DNA of 64,000 nucleotides from Tetrahymena thermophila SB210 (lineage: Eukaryota; Ciliophora; Oligohymenophorea; Hymenostomatida; Tetrahymenidae): the NCBI RefSeq assembly GCF_000189635.1, contig NW_002476186.1, forward strand, positions 372,001 through 436,000. Reading direction: 5' to 3'. The notes under the pieces were generated by a model. It was not told the origin of the DNA. It did no database searches and saw only the letters and a list, made by a program, of their open reading frames with translations. Of this stretch, positions 1 through 11,501 are shown in pieces (position 1 is the stretch's first letter; every line of letters starts with the position of its first letter). Both the position numbers and the translations under genes were made by a program.

Positions 1-1125
1 TTCTGCCAGAAATAATTAATTTCGTCCAGATATATTATCTTTCAACTTATTTTAGCAGATTCAATAAAATCAGCATAATCAAAAATAAAATCATCAAAAG
101 AACTTATAAAAGCAGCAAGAGCACTCATAATTCAATGATTTAGTTGGAATAAATAGTAATCTAATTAAATAAAACTACTCATTACAAAACAATAAAGTAG
201 GTTTATCACTTAAAAATAAGTTTTAAAACAAAAATACTAATATCTCTTCACTAAGTTCTAAATTATTTACCTAAATTAAAGAAAGAATTTTTATGAGTTG
301 ATTTAAAGAAAGAAATTAATCATTTCTCAACAATTATAATAAAATTTATAAAAATGAAAATATTGATTAAATACATTATTTTGTAAATATAAAAATCATC
401 AATTTATTTTAATTTACTTCTTTACTAACTTATTACTTCAAAAATAAAATTTTTTATTAAAAATTTTACTAAAATCTCTTCAAAATTAAAATAATAATTT
501 TTCTTGTTTTAATTTGAAAATTTTTGAATATGAAAGTTAAGTTATATTGATATTCAATCGCATTTTGCATTTTAACTTCTAATAAAAATATTAAAATTAA
601 TATTTTATGTTCATTTTAAAATGTTTTTTTTTCTCTCAAAAGACTTTACAAATTAACAAGGTTTAACGATAGCTAAATAAATATTTCTTTAATATTATAG
701 ATTTTGCTATTTATTAAATTTTATATAAAATAATATTGAAGCACTTTTTTTTTAGTTGGAGAAATATCTTTACAAATTATATATGAATTATTATTTAATA
801 ATTCAGTTTATAATATAAAATAATTTAATAGCCAAACAAGATATTTTAAAAAAATAGAAGTGTAAATAAATGTTTAGTGATTAAACTTACTCAAGCTTAT
901 TTAAAGATAGAATATATTTATTTAAATTTATAAGTCCTCATTTGTATTATTTTTTTATTTATTAACAATATTTCATAACTGTTCTTCTTTAATTAAAACT
1001 ATCAAAAATCTTTTAAAGGATTTTTAATTTATTTATAATCATTTAGTTAATATAATTAAAAGCAGCAGCATAAATAGTATTAGCTAGCATTAAAATAAAG
1101 TGATAAATTTAAGCAATTATTTAAG
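1..1125. other. AT-rich region without a supported gene
   Basis: Very AT-rich sequence with poly-A/T tracts. A short minus-strand frame begins at 128 and runs for about 28 codons to a TGA; it could be the first exon of a gene continuing off the left edge, but nothing else supports it. The remainder is taken as spacer plus the promoter of the enolase-like gene starting at 1126. Confidence 0.5.
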
Positions 1126-3321
1126 ATGTCTTCTTCTCCTTATCTAAGCTAAGAGCTTAAGGATTACATGAAATAAAATAATGTATAAAAATAAATAATA
1201 TAAATATAGTAGAATATGAAATAAAAAATTTGTTTCTAAATTAATGCAATATTAAATCATAAAATAAGATCGAGGAAACTTTGTCAAAGATCGTTAATCA
1301 GCTTCTTCGTGGAAAGTACTCCGACCCTTACGCATTTATGATGAACGAATTTGGAAAGGTTTTTCATTTTTAAGAATGTTATGATAAATATAAAAATATA
1401 TATTAAATGGTTAATAGCTTGCAAAAAATGATATCACTATTCTCTCAGTTGTCCCATACCAGACATTAAATATAAATAGTTTACCTTCAATAAAAGTAAT
1501 TTGATATGTTTTATAGAGCTTTTTTAGAAAACTTTGTTTGTGAATAAAAATAGTTATAATACACAGTAGAGTATAAGTAAAAAGAATACAAAATAGAAAC
1601 ATCTTTTTAGTTTGGCTAAGCTTCAGAAACAGTAGTACCTTTATAGTAAACTATAAAATTTATAAACGTACATAAATTTTATGCAATTTTTAAATATTTA
1701 TTTAGTGACAACATAAATGAAGTAGATAGTGGAAAAGGTGTTAGTAATGCTTTAGAATTTATTAAAAGGTAAAAAACATGCTACTTCTATAAGCAATTTA
1801 ATGTTTAATTGTATTTATAAATAGTAAGATAAACCCAATTTTGAATAAGAAAAGTGCCAGAGATTAAAAATAAATAGATGAATAATTAACATAGCTATAT
1901 GAAGCTAATGAAAAAGTAAAAATTAAGACTAATATATTATTTCACACAAATTATTTTCTTAATAGAAAGGTATCAATGCTATTCAAACAGTCTCTTATAG
2001 TTTAAATTAGGTTATTGCTTAAATAGAAAAAATTTAACCTTATGAAGTTATAAGATAATTAAGTGGGTTTGAAGGTGAATTCTAGCACCCTAAAATTATG
2101 GTTAATCTTTTATAAGGAAGCAAATTAGTTGGAGTTAAATGTAAGATTTACAAGTTCTTACTTATTGTAGATAAATACGAAAATGGAAAATAGTTACTTG
2201 ATATAGTTAGTCAGATTACAGGTAATATTAAGAAGACTATAACTAGTGGTAAATTGGGAGAAGCTGCCTTGAAGTATCACACTGATGGAACTTTTATTGT
2301 AACTGTAGATTCAATAAATGACAATATGAAGATGATAGAAGAGGCAATTAATAAAACTCCATACAAAGATAATGTCTATGTTGGTTTGAATCTTATGGCA
2401 GATAACCTCTACCTTCCAGATAAAAAATTATATGAGTTAGAAAATCCAAAGCAACTCATGGATCCTACTTAACTAGTAAAATTATTTTTTTATTTTGATC
2501 TAAAGTCACAAAAATTTTATTAAATAGGCTGACTTTTTGTTAAAGTTGTGCACTGATAAGCCAAGTAATTTTAAAAATATAAATAAATAAATATTTCTGA
2601 GCATTTTAATAATTAATAGTAATAAAGTATATTTAAGATCCTATAAAGAACGATGATTTAGAAGGGTGGAGTAAGTTTATGGTAAGATTCATAAAGTTTA
2701 ATTCATTTATTAAAGCAAATTTTATAAATTAAGGCTAAGTTTTAAGGAAAAAATATCTAGATTGCCAGTAGCTTTTTATACTCAACAATCAATAGGATTA
2801 AAGAAGCTAGTATAGAGTCTGATAAAGATTCTAATCCATGTAATAAATTTTATTTAAACTATATATAGTTTTATATTTAATTTTGAATAATTAAGAAATG
2901 TCTGAAAATGAAATAAATTCAGCAAATGCTAAAAAATTTGACCTGCATTGTGCTCACTATAGACCATTTGAATATCCGACACTCAGCAACTTCTTAGAAA
3001 TAGCCAAAATGTCTCTTAACAAAGTACTTTTTATAAAATATTTCTATATATTTATTCATTCATTTTAATAACTTTTTTTCCATAGAAAAATAGTACTGCA
3101 GTTATCATTTAAGAAAATTTAGAAGAATTCACTGACACCACTATAGTAGATTTGGCTGTAAAAAATATTTCCCAAAATAATGAAATAAATTCTTTTTTTA
3201 AATAATATTTAGTTTGGGTTGAAGAATTGTTGGTTGAATCTAGTGTCTCCTTTTAAGTTAGAGAGACTATTAAAATATAATAGGATTATCGAAATTTTAG
3301 AATTAGAAAAAATAAAGCATG
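1126..3321 (+). CDS. ENO4: Enolase-superfamily protein, ENO4-like, probably catalytically altered
   Basis: Spliced gene of about ten short exons. Exon 1 is 1126-1182 (19 codons) and exon 2 is 1269-1358. The N-terminus carries a DPYAFMMNEFGK segment resembling a dimerisation/docking motif. Enolase-like blocks follow in order: SGKGVSNALEFI; INPILNKKSARDQKQID; KLGEAALKYHTDGTF; YLPDKKLYELENPKQL; KYIQDPIKNDDLEGWSKFM, which matches the enolase (V)SIEDPFDQDDWEAWSKF block and keeps the acidic metal-site region; and a last exon with TAVIIQENLEEFTDTTIVDLA. That last block sits where enolases have SHRSGETEDTFIADL, so the active-site His is lost, and the KVNQIG lysine block is not recognisable either. 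The long form and these losses fit ENO4, a sperm/flagellar enolase-like protein, rather than a glycolytic enzyme. Exon ends in 1419-1760 and 2690-3080 are approximate. The stop is TGA at 3319-3321. Confidence 0.72.
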
Positions 3322-3432
3322 ATTCTAGTTGAATTAAAAATATATTTATATTTATTTTATTGATTTGCAAATCTTTTTTGTTGTTGTTTCTCTAAGCGTT
3401 TAATAATTAACTTTTTAAAAATTAATTAATTC

Positions 3433-3451
3433 CATTCATTCATTCATTCAT
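3433..3451. repeat. (CATT)n microsatellite
   Basis: Short run of CATT repeats in the spacer after the enolase-like gene; the same motif recurs at about 4087-4134. Confidence 0.8.
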
Positions 3452-4086
3452 GTCAACTTTCAAAATGATTTTTCTGAAAATTTTAATAAAATAATATCCT
3501 TATAAAAATATTTTTTATTTTTTTGAATGAAAAAAATCTTCAAAATTAAATAATCAAGTAAAAAATTGGATTAAATTTTGTATATAAATAGTTGGTTAAT
3601 TAATTTAACAGTTTTGAATTGAAATATTTTATAAAAAAATAAAAATTGTTTTGGTTTAGATTAACTTGGCATATAAATTTTACTATTGAGTAATAGCTAG
3701 ATAGCTAGCTTATAGACTAAATAATTAATGATATAACAAATCTTATTAATACTTAACTAGAATATATAAATTAAAATCTAAAATATTATAATAAATAATT
3801 CTTGTGAATATTTAAAAATAAATAAAATTAAAAATAAAATCTAATATATTATTATAAATAATTCTTTTTAAATAATTAATATTTGTTCATCAATAAAAAA
3901 CAATTCGATTTATTTTTCTGATAAATTAGTATTCACCATTATATAAATTTACAACATTTTTGTAAAAAGAATTTATTATAAGAATTATTTATAATAAAAT
4001 ATTAACATAATAATTTTTTCTTTCATTTTTATTTTAAGGCTTTATTACTTGAGAGGGACAATTAATTATATTTTTCATAACAATGG

Positions 4087-4134
4087 CATTCATTCGTTCA
4101 TTCATTCATTCATTCATTCATTCATTCATTCATT
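4087..4134. repeat. (CATT)n microsatellite, about 12 units
   Basis: Nearly pure CATT tetranucleotide array with one CGTT variant, in non-coding spacer about 410 bases upstream of the P2 start codon. Confidence 0.9.
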
Positions 4135-4545
4135 TATTTGAATTAATTTTTTTATTTGTGATGCAATAATTAAAATGAGACATAGAAATGCCATTTAATT
4201 TATATTAAGTTGGAAATATGAATGGATTGGATCCTATGTCTAAATTGCTAGCAAGCAGCTTGGCAATTTGGATATATATATATATATAAATGAAGGAAGA
4301 GGAAGAAAGAGAAGATGGGAAAGAAAAGAAATGTAAAACTATCAAAGATAAATAAGAAAAAGAATGTGAAAAAATAACAAAAATAAGGCAAACAGGTTTA
4401 AAGTTAAGGGATTAAAAATTTAGTACTGCGGAATTTAGAGAGGATAAACAATCGGAAGTATAAAGATATTAATTAAAACTTAGATAATTAAATTCAGAAA
4501 AGAATCCTTAATACAAGAAAAAAACATATAACAAAATTATCAAAA

Positions 4546-5994
4546 ATGAAATACGTCGCTGCTTACGCTCTCCTCGCCCTCAACGGAAGCCAACCCTGTA
4601 AGAATTAATTTCAATTTAACTTGATTTCATTTAATGAAGCACATCTAAGATAAGGCAAAAAATTGATGCAGCTCTGCATATATGGGTGATTTGAGACATT
4701 TTGCTAAAAGCTTTTTGTCAATCATTCATTCTATTTGTGGGAGAATTGCATCTAAAAGAAATTTCAAATTAAGAGATGACTCAAAAAGAGTTGAAATTTA
4801 CCAAATAAATTAGAGTAAAAAATAAAATAAATCTAGTTTATTTTAATACCAAATTTGATGAAGGATTGAAAATATCATCAAAACAAACACTTAAAAGAAG
4901 TCAATAATTTATTAATTATCACATTGGTTTGATTATTTTTGGCAGGTGATTAGTTTAACGCAATTAAAGTTATATAAATGAAAGTGAAAATAGATAGATT
5001 TAGTTAAAAGATAGATGATATTTGTAATAACTTAGGGTATATTATTGTATATTTAAAAGAACTGACTAGCAAGACTTAAATAATTCTTCTAATAATAACT
5101 AACTTATTCATACATTTTGATTCATTCAATAAATCATACATAATAATATTAAAATTTTCAAATTCTTAGGTATTTGAAAATATAATATCTAATAATTACT
5201 AATTGAAGAAGCAAAAGCTAAAATAAGTAAAAATAGTCATTCAATTAATAAAGAAAGAAATAATGCTAGAGATCCAAATTATTTTAATATGAAAATAATT
5301 AAATAAGCAACTGATAGTAATAAAAGGTATTCACAAGCGAATTCAGAAATTTCAAGTATTTTAAAATATTTGAATAATAAAAAATCTATGCTTAAAATCT
5401 ATCTTTGAATTTCTCTATCTTGCTCACTTTTAAAATGCCAGCCAACATAAAATAAATATCAACTAAATGTAAAAGATAAAAAATATTATTAATAAATAAT
5501 TTATTGCTTCTCACTTCTACTCTAAAATCCTAATAAGAATAATTTAAAAAAATAATAATAAAATTTGGTGCAATAATTTTATTGGTAAAATTCAAACACT
5601 CTTTTTGCGAGTCTCTTTTTTGAGCATAGAATATAGAAATAAGTGCATATAAATATTTTCAATTTTTGAAATAAGATAGTTTTAATCCGAATATTAAATT
5701 ATTTCGTTTAAATTAATAGCCGAAGCTGATGTCAAGGCCCTCATCGAATCCGTTAACGGTACCGTTGATGCCACCAAGTTATCCTCTTTCATGAACGTCA
5801 TCAAGGGTAAGAACATCGAAGATGTCATCAAGGCTGGTTTATCCAAGGTTGGTAACATCGGTGGTGCTGCCCCCGCTGCTGCCCCCGCTGCCGCCACTAA
5901 GGCCCCTGAAGCCAAGAAGGAAGAACCTAAGAAGGAAGAACCCAAGAAGGAAGAAGATGACTTCGAAGGTGCTGGTGATCTTTTCGACTTCTGA
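4546..5994 (+). CDS. RPLP2: 60S acidic ribosomal protein P2
   Basis: Two exons, 4546-4597 and 5720-5994, join in frame to a 108-residue protein, the normal P2 length. The N-terminus MKYVAAYALLALNGSQPSEA is the P2 dimerisation start. The join across the 1122-base GT...AG intron restores the conserved SEADVKALIES stretch. An Ala/Pro hinge (GGAAPAAAPAAATKAP) and a charged Lys/Glu segment follow. P2 forms the ribosomal stalk with P0 and P1 and recruits translation GTPases. The C-terminus is EDDFEGAGDLFDF, a divergent version of the usual acidic (M)GFGLFD tail. Codon use is strongly biased to C-ending codons (GCC, CTC, AAC, AAG, GGT), unlike its AT-ending neighbours, as expected for a very highly expressed gene. 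Only the intron size is unusual. Confidence 0.96.
4598..5719 (+). other. Large intron of the P2 gene
   Basis: Starts GTAAGAATT and ends TTAATAG, splitting a proline-serine junction after the first base of the Ser codon. At 1122 bases it is far longer than most introns in this window (about 35-90, longest others about 370-440). Around 5190-5409 it holds a frame of about 73 codons open in the ciliate code with protein-like composition (for example IEEAKAKISKN, SQANSEISSILKYL) ending in TGA. It has no good start codon, so it is not called as a gene. Confidence 0.85.
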
Positions 5995-7102
5995 GTTGTG
6001 TCATTTATTTACACCTAATATAAAACTTTATTACTATATCAGATATAGTAACAATAAATTAATATATTATATATGTAAAATGAGAAATATATATGTTTTA
6101 TATTCATATTTAAACTCAAAAATTCCTTTTGAAGATAAATACTATCTCTCAAGCTTTCAAAAATCCCTTCTTTAATATAAAAACTATACCTTTGTTATAT
6201 AATACATCTTATAAGTCAGACAGGCGATTCTGTTCGAATAATAAATACTTTAAATTGGATTAATTTATACCTTAAATTTTAAAAAGAAAGTAGACAAATT
6301 AAATAAAATTAAGAAAATTTCTGTTTAAAATAGAATTAGCAGGCCATTTTATTTTTTTAACTTTTAAAAACAATTTTGAGTCTGTCTTGAATACAATTTG
6401 AAGAGTAAATTAATTATTGATATTGATAGAAGCATAAATTTAATCTTTATTGAAATAATGAATTATTTATTAATATATTTACAAACTTTCAAAAAACAAT
6501 TTAGTTTTTTATTTAAAATTATTTTAAATTTATTATTAAAATGTTTTTGTTTAGTTTTTCTATTTTATTTAATGCTAAAATAATTATCTCTCTAAAATTG
6601 TTTTTTAAATATGAAATAAAAAAGGAAAAGAGATAAAATTAAGCTAAAAATTAATTAAAAATATGTTGTAAAAAAATAATTTGCAAATTAAAAAAAAATC
6701 AAATTTAATTATTTATTAATAGAAAGATTTATTTAAACATCAATTAAAGGATATAAAAATGTGTAAATTATTTCAAAATTAAAAATAATTATTTTTAAAA
6801 TAAATAAAAAAATAAATAAAATTCTTATCCATTTTCAAAATAGAATTATAAAATTCTTAAGGATACAAATTTGAAAATAAAAAACTAAAATATCTGATAA
6901 TTTATCTATCTATCTATCTATCTATTTATTTATTTATTTGCTTATCTATTAATAATATATTAATCAATTAATTAATTTTATATTTAATTTATTTTGATAA
7001 ACCTATTTTAAATTAAACTAAATTATTAGCTTAGTTTAAATGATATTAATAAAAAATAGGCATTATGATTAATTAATAAACAAGGTATTTATTATTTTTA
7101 GA
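5995..7102. other. Intergenic spacer between convergent genes
   Basis: Contains the 3' region of the P2 gene and then AT-rich sequence down to the 3' end of the minus-strand gene. Short frames here (for example 6398-6583) are what chance gives when TGA is the only stop. A tetranucleotide repeat lies at 6903-6939. Confidence 0.6.
6903..6939. repeat. (TATC)n/(TATT)n microsatellite
   Basis: About five TATC units followed by about four TATT units, in non-coding spacer. Confidence 0.85.
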
Positions 7103-10100
7103 TCACTTTTCATCTTATTAGGTCTGAGTATTTAATTTAATATCAAGCTATGATGAAAGGATTTGATTATTAAGTCCATCGTCATTTGAAAAAAAACTTT
7201 ATTGGTCATCGTTATACTACTAGTTTTGTTTTTACTTCATTGTTCCCAAAGCATATAATTACTTTTTACCATTTGTATTAGTGTTTGGAACATATGAAGG
7301 AGAGTGGGTTGATATAAATGTTCCTTTTTTGCTTATTATTGATTATCTAAGCTCTGAGCTAGTAAACTATTTTATATTAAATCCCTAAACATTGTGCTGA
7401 CCTAACTATGTGCTATTATTGTGGAAATGATTTGTTCCGTTAATATTATGAGTGCCTCCATTTAATTCTATTCCTGCAACTTATTTGTTTCTTAGTTCAT
7501 AACTTATATCAACTCCATTTTCTAAATAAGTACTTATATCGCCAGGCTGATTTTTTTCTAAATGACCTGCATTTCTAGCTTCTAAAATTTAAGCCTGATT
7601 ATATTAAAGATTGTTATTACTCATTACTTAGCTATTTTATATCTGAATACTGTTTGCTCCAAATTAATCTAAATTCTTAGCGCCATTAGGTTATTAAGTT
7701 GTTTAATTGTTTGTGCTACTATTGTTGTTGCTATGATTTATGTAGTTGTTTTAGTTTTGACTATTTTTTGATTTGATGTGCTCTAAAATGACATCTTTAA
7801 ATTCAGGAATACATTCATCGTTTTCTGTATTAACATAGTGTGTTTGGGGATGCTTACTAAATTGTTGGCTGAAGTCTTTTTTATTTTACAGATAGAATTC
7901 ATCTTTTTTCTTATCACGTTTATATTCTAAAATATTAGAGATAGACCTAATTCTTGTGATTCGCTTTTGCTACATCTAATAACCGATTCCTCCATTCTAT
8001 TTTATTTTTGTAATAACTCTACGAGATAATATCATATTCTTACTATTCTATAAAGATTTATAGAATTCATCAGCTAGATTTTTTAGGAATTGCTTGCATT
8101 CACGTACATTCCATTATGGCTCTACTTCTTCCTCATCGTTGAGTGTGGGTATATTTATGTGATCTACTGAGTTATTCAATATAGTATCAAGTTTAGTTTT
8201 TGTTCTAATTTTGCTGTTTTCATTTGTTTATGCTTCCTACTTCTTTTTATGTTCGCCCTGTTGATGCTTATTATTGTTCTATCCTTTTGATTTTGTAGAT
8301 TATGGAAGCTATTTTAAAATTTTGGTGAAAGAAATATCATTAAAAGAATTGCTGGAAGTTATGAGATTAATAGGCTGCTATTGGCTTATTTTATTTGACT
8401 TGATTTTACTTTGCATATTTACAATTTTTTTATGATATTCTTTGTAGAAATTGATATTTTATTGTAATTTTTCAATTTAAGTTTAATGAATTTAATTGGA
8501 ATTCAAAATTAAATCATTTGTAAGAAGAAGCTATTAATTATAAGTTTCAAGCTAAGTAATTTAGTCTGATAAAACTCTTTCATTAATTAATTCTTTATCA
8601 AAGCTTTTTCTAGCTCTGTCCCATTCCTCATCTATTTTCTTTTTCTATTTTAAATAAGAAGATATTTTTAATTTTGAATAGTTATTTTTAGTCATCAGTA
8701 ATTTTATAACATTTAATTACATTAATTTGCTAAGGTTATTGGCTACTGTTTTGCTATGGTACTTTAAAAATCTTCTATTTTTATAAAATAAATTTGTCAT
8801 ATTTTTATTTATTATCAATTAAATATTACGCTTCTTAGCTTTTACTCATTTTACACTCTCTGATTATCATTTAGTTCTGCTGAAAATACTAGATTTTCAT
8901 ATTCTCTGCTTTAGTTGACTTTTAATGCTAGTGATTCTTTATAAATAAAATAATTATTATCATTATGAAGTAAGTTTTTTCTTCTTCTAATTTTACATTT
9001 TATTTTATGAAGATTTGATGGGTTTCTAATTGCATTTTTTAACTTTATTAATTCAAAGCTTGCAAACTATTTGTTTTTAGATAGACAAAACGTTATGAGT
9101 TAATTTATTAATTAAATACATTTATTTTAATTACTTCGTTTTCTATTTCATATTTTTTATTTATTTCACTAAGATATTCGTTTTACTTCTTTAGAATCTA
9201 AACCGCATTATTGTAACTCTCATTCAAATTTTATAACTTGCTTAATTGCTCAGTTGGGGTGACTATCTGTGTTATTTTAAATAATAAATTGAGTCATATT
9301 TATGATTTAGCTAAAATAGTACTAAATAGCATTTTTTATGATTTTATCTTTTTATTTTTAAACAAAATTAAATATTTATTACATCTCTATATTTGATAAT
9401 AACTCCTGCAGGACCCATTTGCGATTTTTATTTTTCAAATTCTTGAATTGTATATTCTTTATCTTAAACTATTCTCCTTAATTCCAACAATTAGTCTTCT
9501 TATTCCTATATAATATCTTGCTAAAAGTTTTCCATTTCCTCAGCTACTTACTGACTAATTAACACCTTTTGAATTATAATTAAGTTTTAAATATTTAATA
9601 GTTTAGTGATATCTAAATTTTAATTTTTTATAGGCAAAATATATGATTTTTGAACCACTATATTAGTCTTTATCATTGCTAGATATATAAATTTTTAAAT
9701 CTCATTGATTGTTGCATTTTTAAACATTAAAAATATCAAAAAAGCATTTAAATACTATAGCTCACTGATAATAAAAAAAACATTATTACTTTGCTTTAAG
9801 CATTATTTCTTTCCTAATTAACTATTTTAAAAGAAGCTAAAAGCTGCTGATTTTCTTTAAACAGCTATGCTAAAATCTCTTCTCTGTCTTCTAGTAATTT
9901 TTAAGGAGTAGAACCTATTATTTTTTTTAAAGTTAATAATTAAGATTTAAAAATCCAATCAAAAAAATGAACTAAATTTTATTTGAAATTTAAAATATGA
10001 ATGGATTTATTTATATCAATAAAGTAAAATTAGTATGTAAAAAATATTTCTATTATTAATGGTATTATTCGTTTACCATTTTAATTGTTATCCTGCTTAG

Positions 10101-10269
10101 CGTTTTTAGAATTAAGTATCTCAAGAGATTTCTTTTTAATTTGTGAGATATCCTTCAACTGCGAGTTGAAGTTTTAATACTAATTGATTTCGTGCTACAA
10201 AAACTAAATTTTTGCATTATTTCTATTCTAAATGTACTCGTTGAAGTCACTCCTTAAAATGTTGTTCAT
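7103..10269 (-). CDS. Hypothetical coiled-coil protein, C-terminal half Asn/Gln-rich
   Basis: Read on the minus strand from an ATG at 10269 (MNNILRSDFNEYIQNRNN) to TGA at 7105-7103, with short introns. Two introns are clear: about 9925-10080, after a QDNNQNG segment, and about 9755-9815, after KIVNQERNNAQSK. The first third is charged and helical, with coiled-coil character (for example EDREEILAQLFKENQQLL, QQVAEEMENFQQDIIQEQED). The C-terminal third is basic and then Asn/Gln/Ser-rich, for example WNVRECKQFLKNLADEFY and a late NNQTTQQPNG stretch. No catalytic motif, membrane segment or signal peptide was seen and I do not recognise the family. Exon borders in the middle (8200-9700) were not all resolved, so this could be two genes, although the coding style is continuous. 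The frame stays open upstream of the chosen ATG but has no earlier ATG before a TGA. Confidence 0.6.
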
Positions 10270-11100
10270 TACAGTAACTGCTTTCTTCAACTAAATTTAA
10301 ACAACTACACAAAGAGATTCTTATTTGATTCTTTCTTTATAGTGTGAGTTTTCAAAGTTATCTAATTAATTTTAAGAAAATGAAATGTTTAATTATCAGA
10401 TTAATATATTGATCATTAATAATTTTAATTAAAAAGAAATAAACAAAAAAAGAAAGAAAGTAAAGCAAAAAAACTTGCAAAAACTCAAATAAAAATAACA
10501 CTCAAATACACGCACTTGATAAATTTTGTTAATAACTCAATTTATTTTTGAATATTTTTATTTTATTTCCTTTTATTTTTATAATTTAATAAGTATTATT
10601 ATTTTGAAATGCCTAATTCATTATCTAATATTGTTGTAGTATGTTTTTAAATGTTTAAATTCTAACTCTAAATACAAATCATAAAAGTTAAATTCATTTA
10701 ATTTTATCTTCAACTAATTTTAAATATCAACAGTTTTTAATTCAACTTCTGATTCTTATTCAAACAAAATAAAAAACATTTAATTTAGTAAATTCTTTTG
10801 TTAACAAATTCAAATAGTTATTTGATTTAAATAGTGAAAGTTCTTTTATAAAAAATTAGAATTTTATTTCAGTTTAAATCTCCAAGCAATTATTAAATTA
10901 TATTAATTATTCTATTTAATATTTAAATATTTTTAATAAATTCTTTTTTAGTTCTAAGTGGTATTCCCATAAAAAAAACTTTTTTTTATTTCATAAATTC
11001 AATTCATTTTTACTTTTCGATAAAATATTTAAAAAAATACTTTTTATTATAAAGCAACATAAAAAAATGTAAAGTTATTGAATGATTAATTTGTAAATAA
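10270..11100. other. Intergenic spacer
   Basis: AT-rich sequence between the 5' end of the coiled-coil gene and the tandem repeats at 11101. No coding signal seen. Confidence 0.6.
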
Positions 11101-11501
11101 AATAATTATTATGCTAATAAATTTAATAAAAAAAATTAAATCATATTATTGAGTAGTTATAATTATAAGTAATAAATAGTAGAAAAGCCTTAAACAATTT
11201 AAGTTCACTAATCATTACTATTATTGTTATCACTGTCATCAAATTATTATTTATGCTCATAAATTTAATAAAAAAATTCAACTATATAAATTATATGTTG
11301 AATATTTATAATTATAAACAATACTAGAAAAACCTTAAATAAACTTAAGTTCACTAATCATTACTATCATTATTAAAAAAAAATTCAGCAATTTAATTAA
11401 TTATGTCATACTGTTGAAGATTTATAATTAATTATAAACAACAGAGAAAACCTTAAACAAACTTAAGTTCACTAATCATTATTATCATTGTTATCACTGT
11501 C
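11101..11501. repeat. Three imperfect tandem copies of about 135 bases including a gene's last codons
   Basis: Copies lie at roughly 11101-11241, 11242-11370 and 11371-11501. Each holds a run of AATTTAATAAAAAAA type, TTATAATTATAA, then CCTTAAA(C/T)AA(A)(C)TTAAGTTCACTAATCATTA and a GTTATCACTGTCATC-like end. The third copy overlaps the real 3' end of the minus-strand dsRBD-like gene. The other two repeat its last codons, stop codon and 3' flank: on the minus strand copy 1 still reads DDSDNNNSNDQ-stop, against DDSDNNDNNDQ-stop in the gene. Confidence 0.85.

Larger units (their letters stand above)
3322..4545. other. Intergenic spacer with simple repeats
   Basis: No coding signal. It contains two (ATTC)n microsatellites, an AT dinucleotide run near 4272-4289, and a purine-rich stretch at about 4290-4420 just upstream of the P2 gene. 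Confidence 0.6.

Noticed and set aside
1-128. Minus-strand frame starting MSALAAFISSFDDF at 128
   Set aside because: Only about 28 codons to a TGA and no clear splice donor before the window edge; cannot be supported as a partial gene.
1411-1602. Minus-strand 63-residue frame
   Set aside because: Lies inside exons and introns of the ENO4-like gene on the plus strand and is hydrophobic by base composition; a shadow.
6186-6245. tRNA-like TTCGAA near 6233
   Set aside because: No acceptor stem, anticodon arm or full T-arm consensus around it.
6398-6583. 61-residue Leu/Phe-rich plus-strand frame
   Set aside because: Composition is what AT-rich DNA gives; no start context, homology or partner exons.
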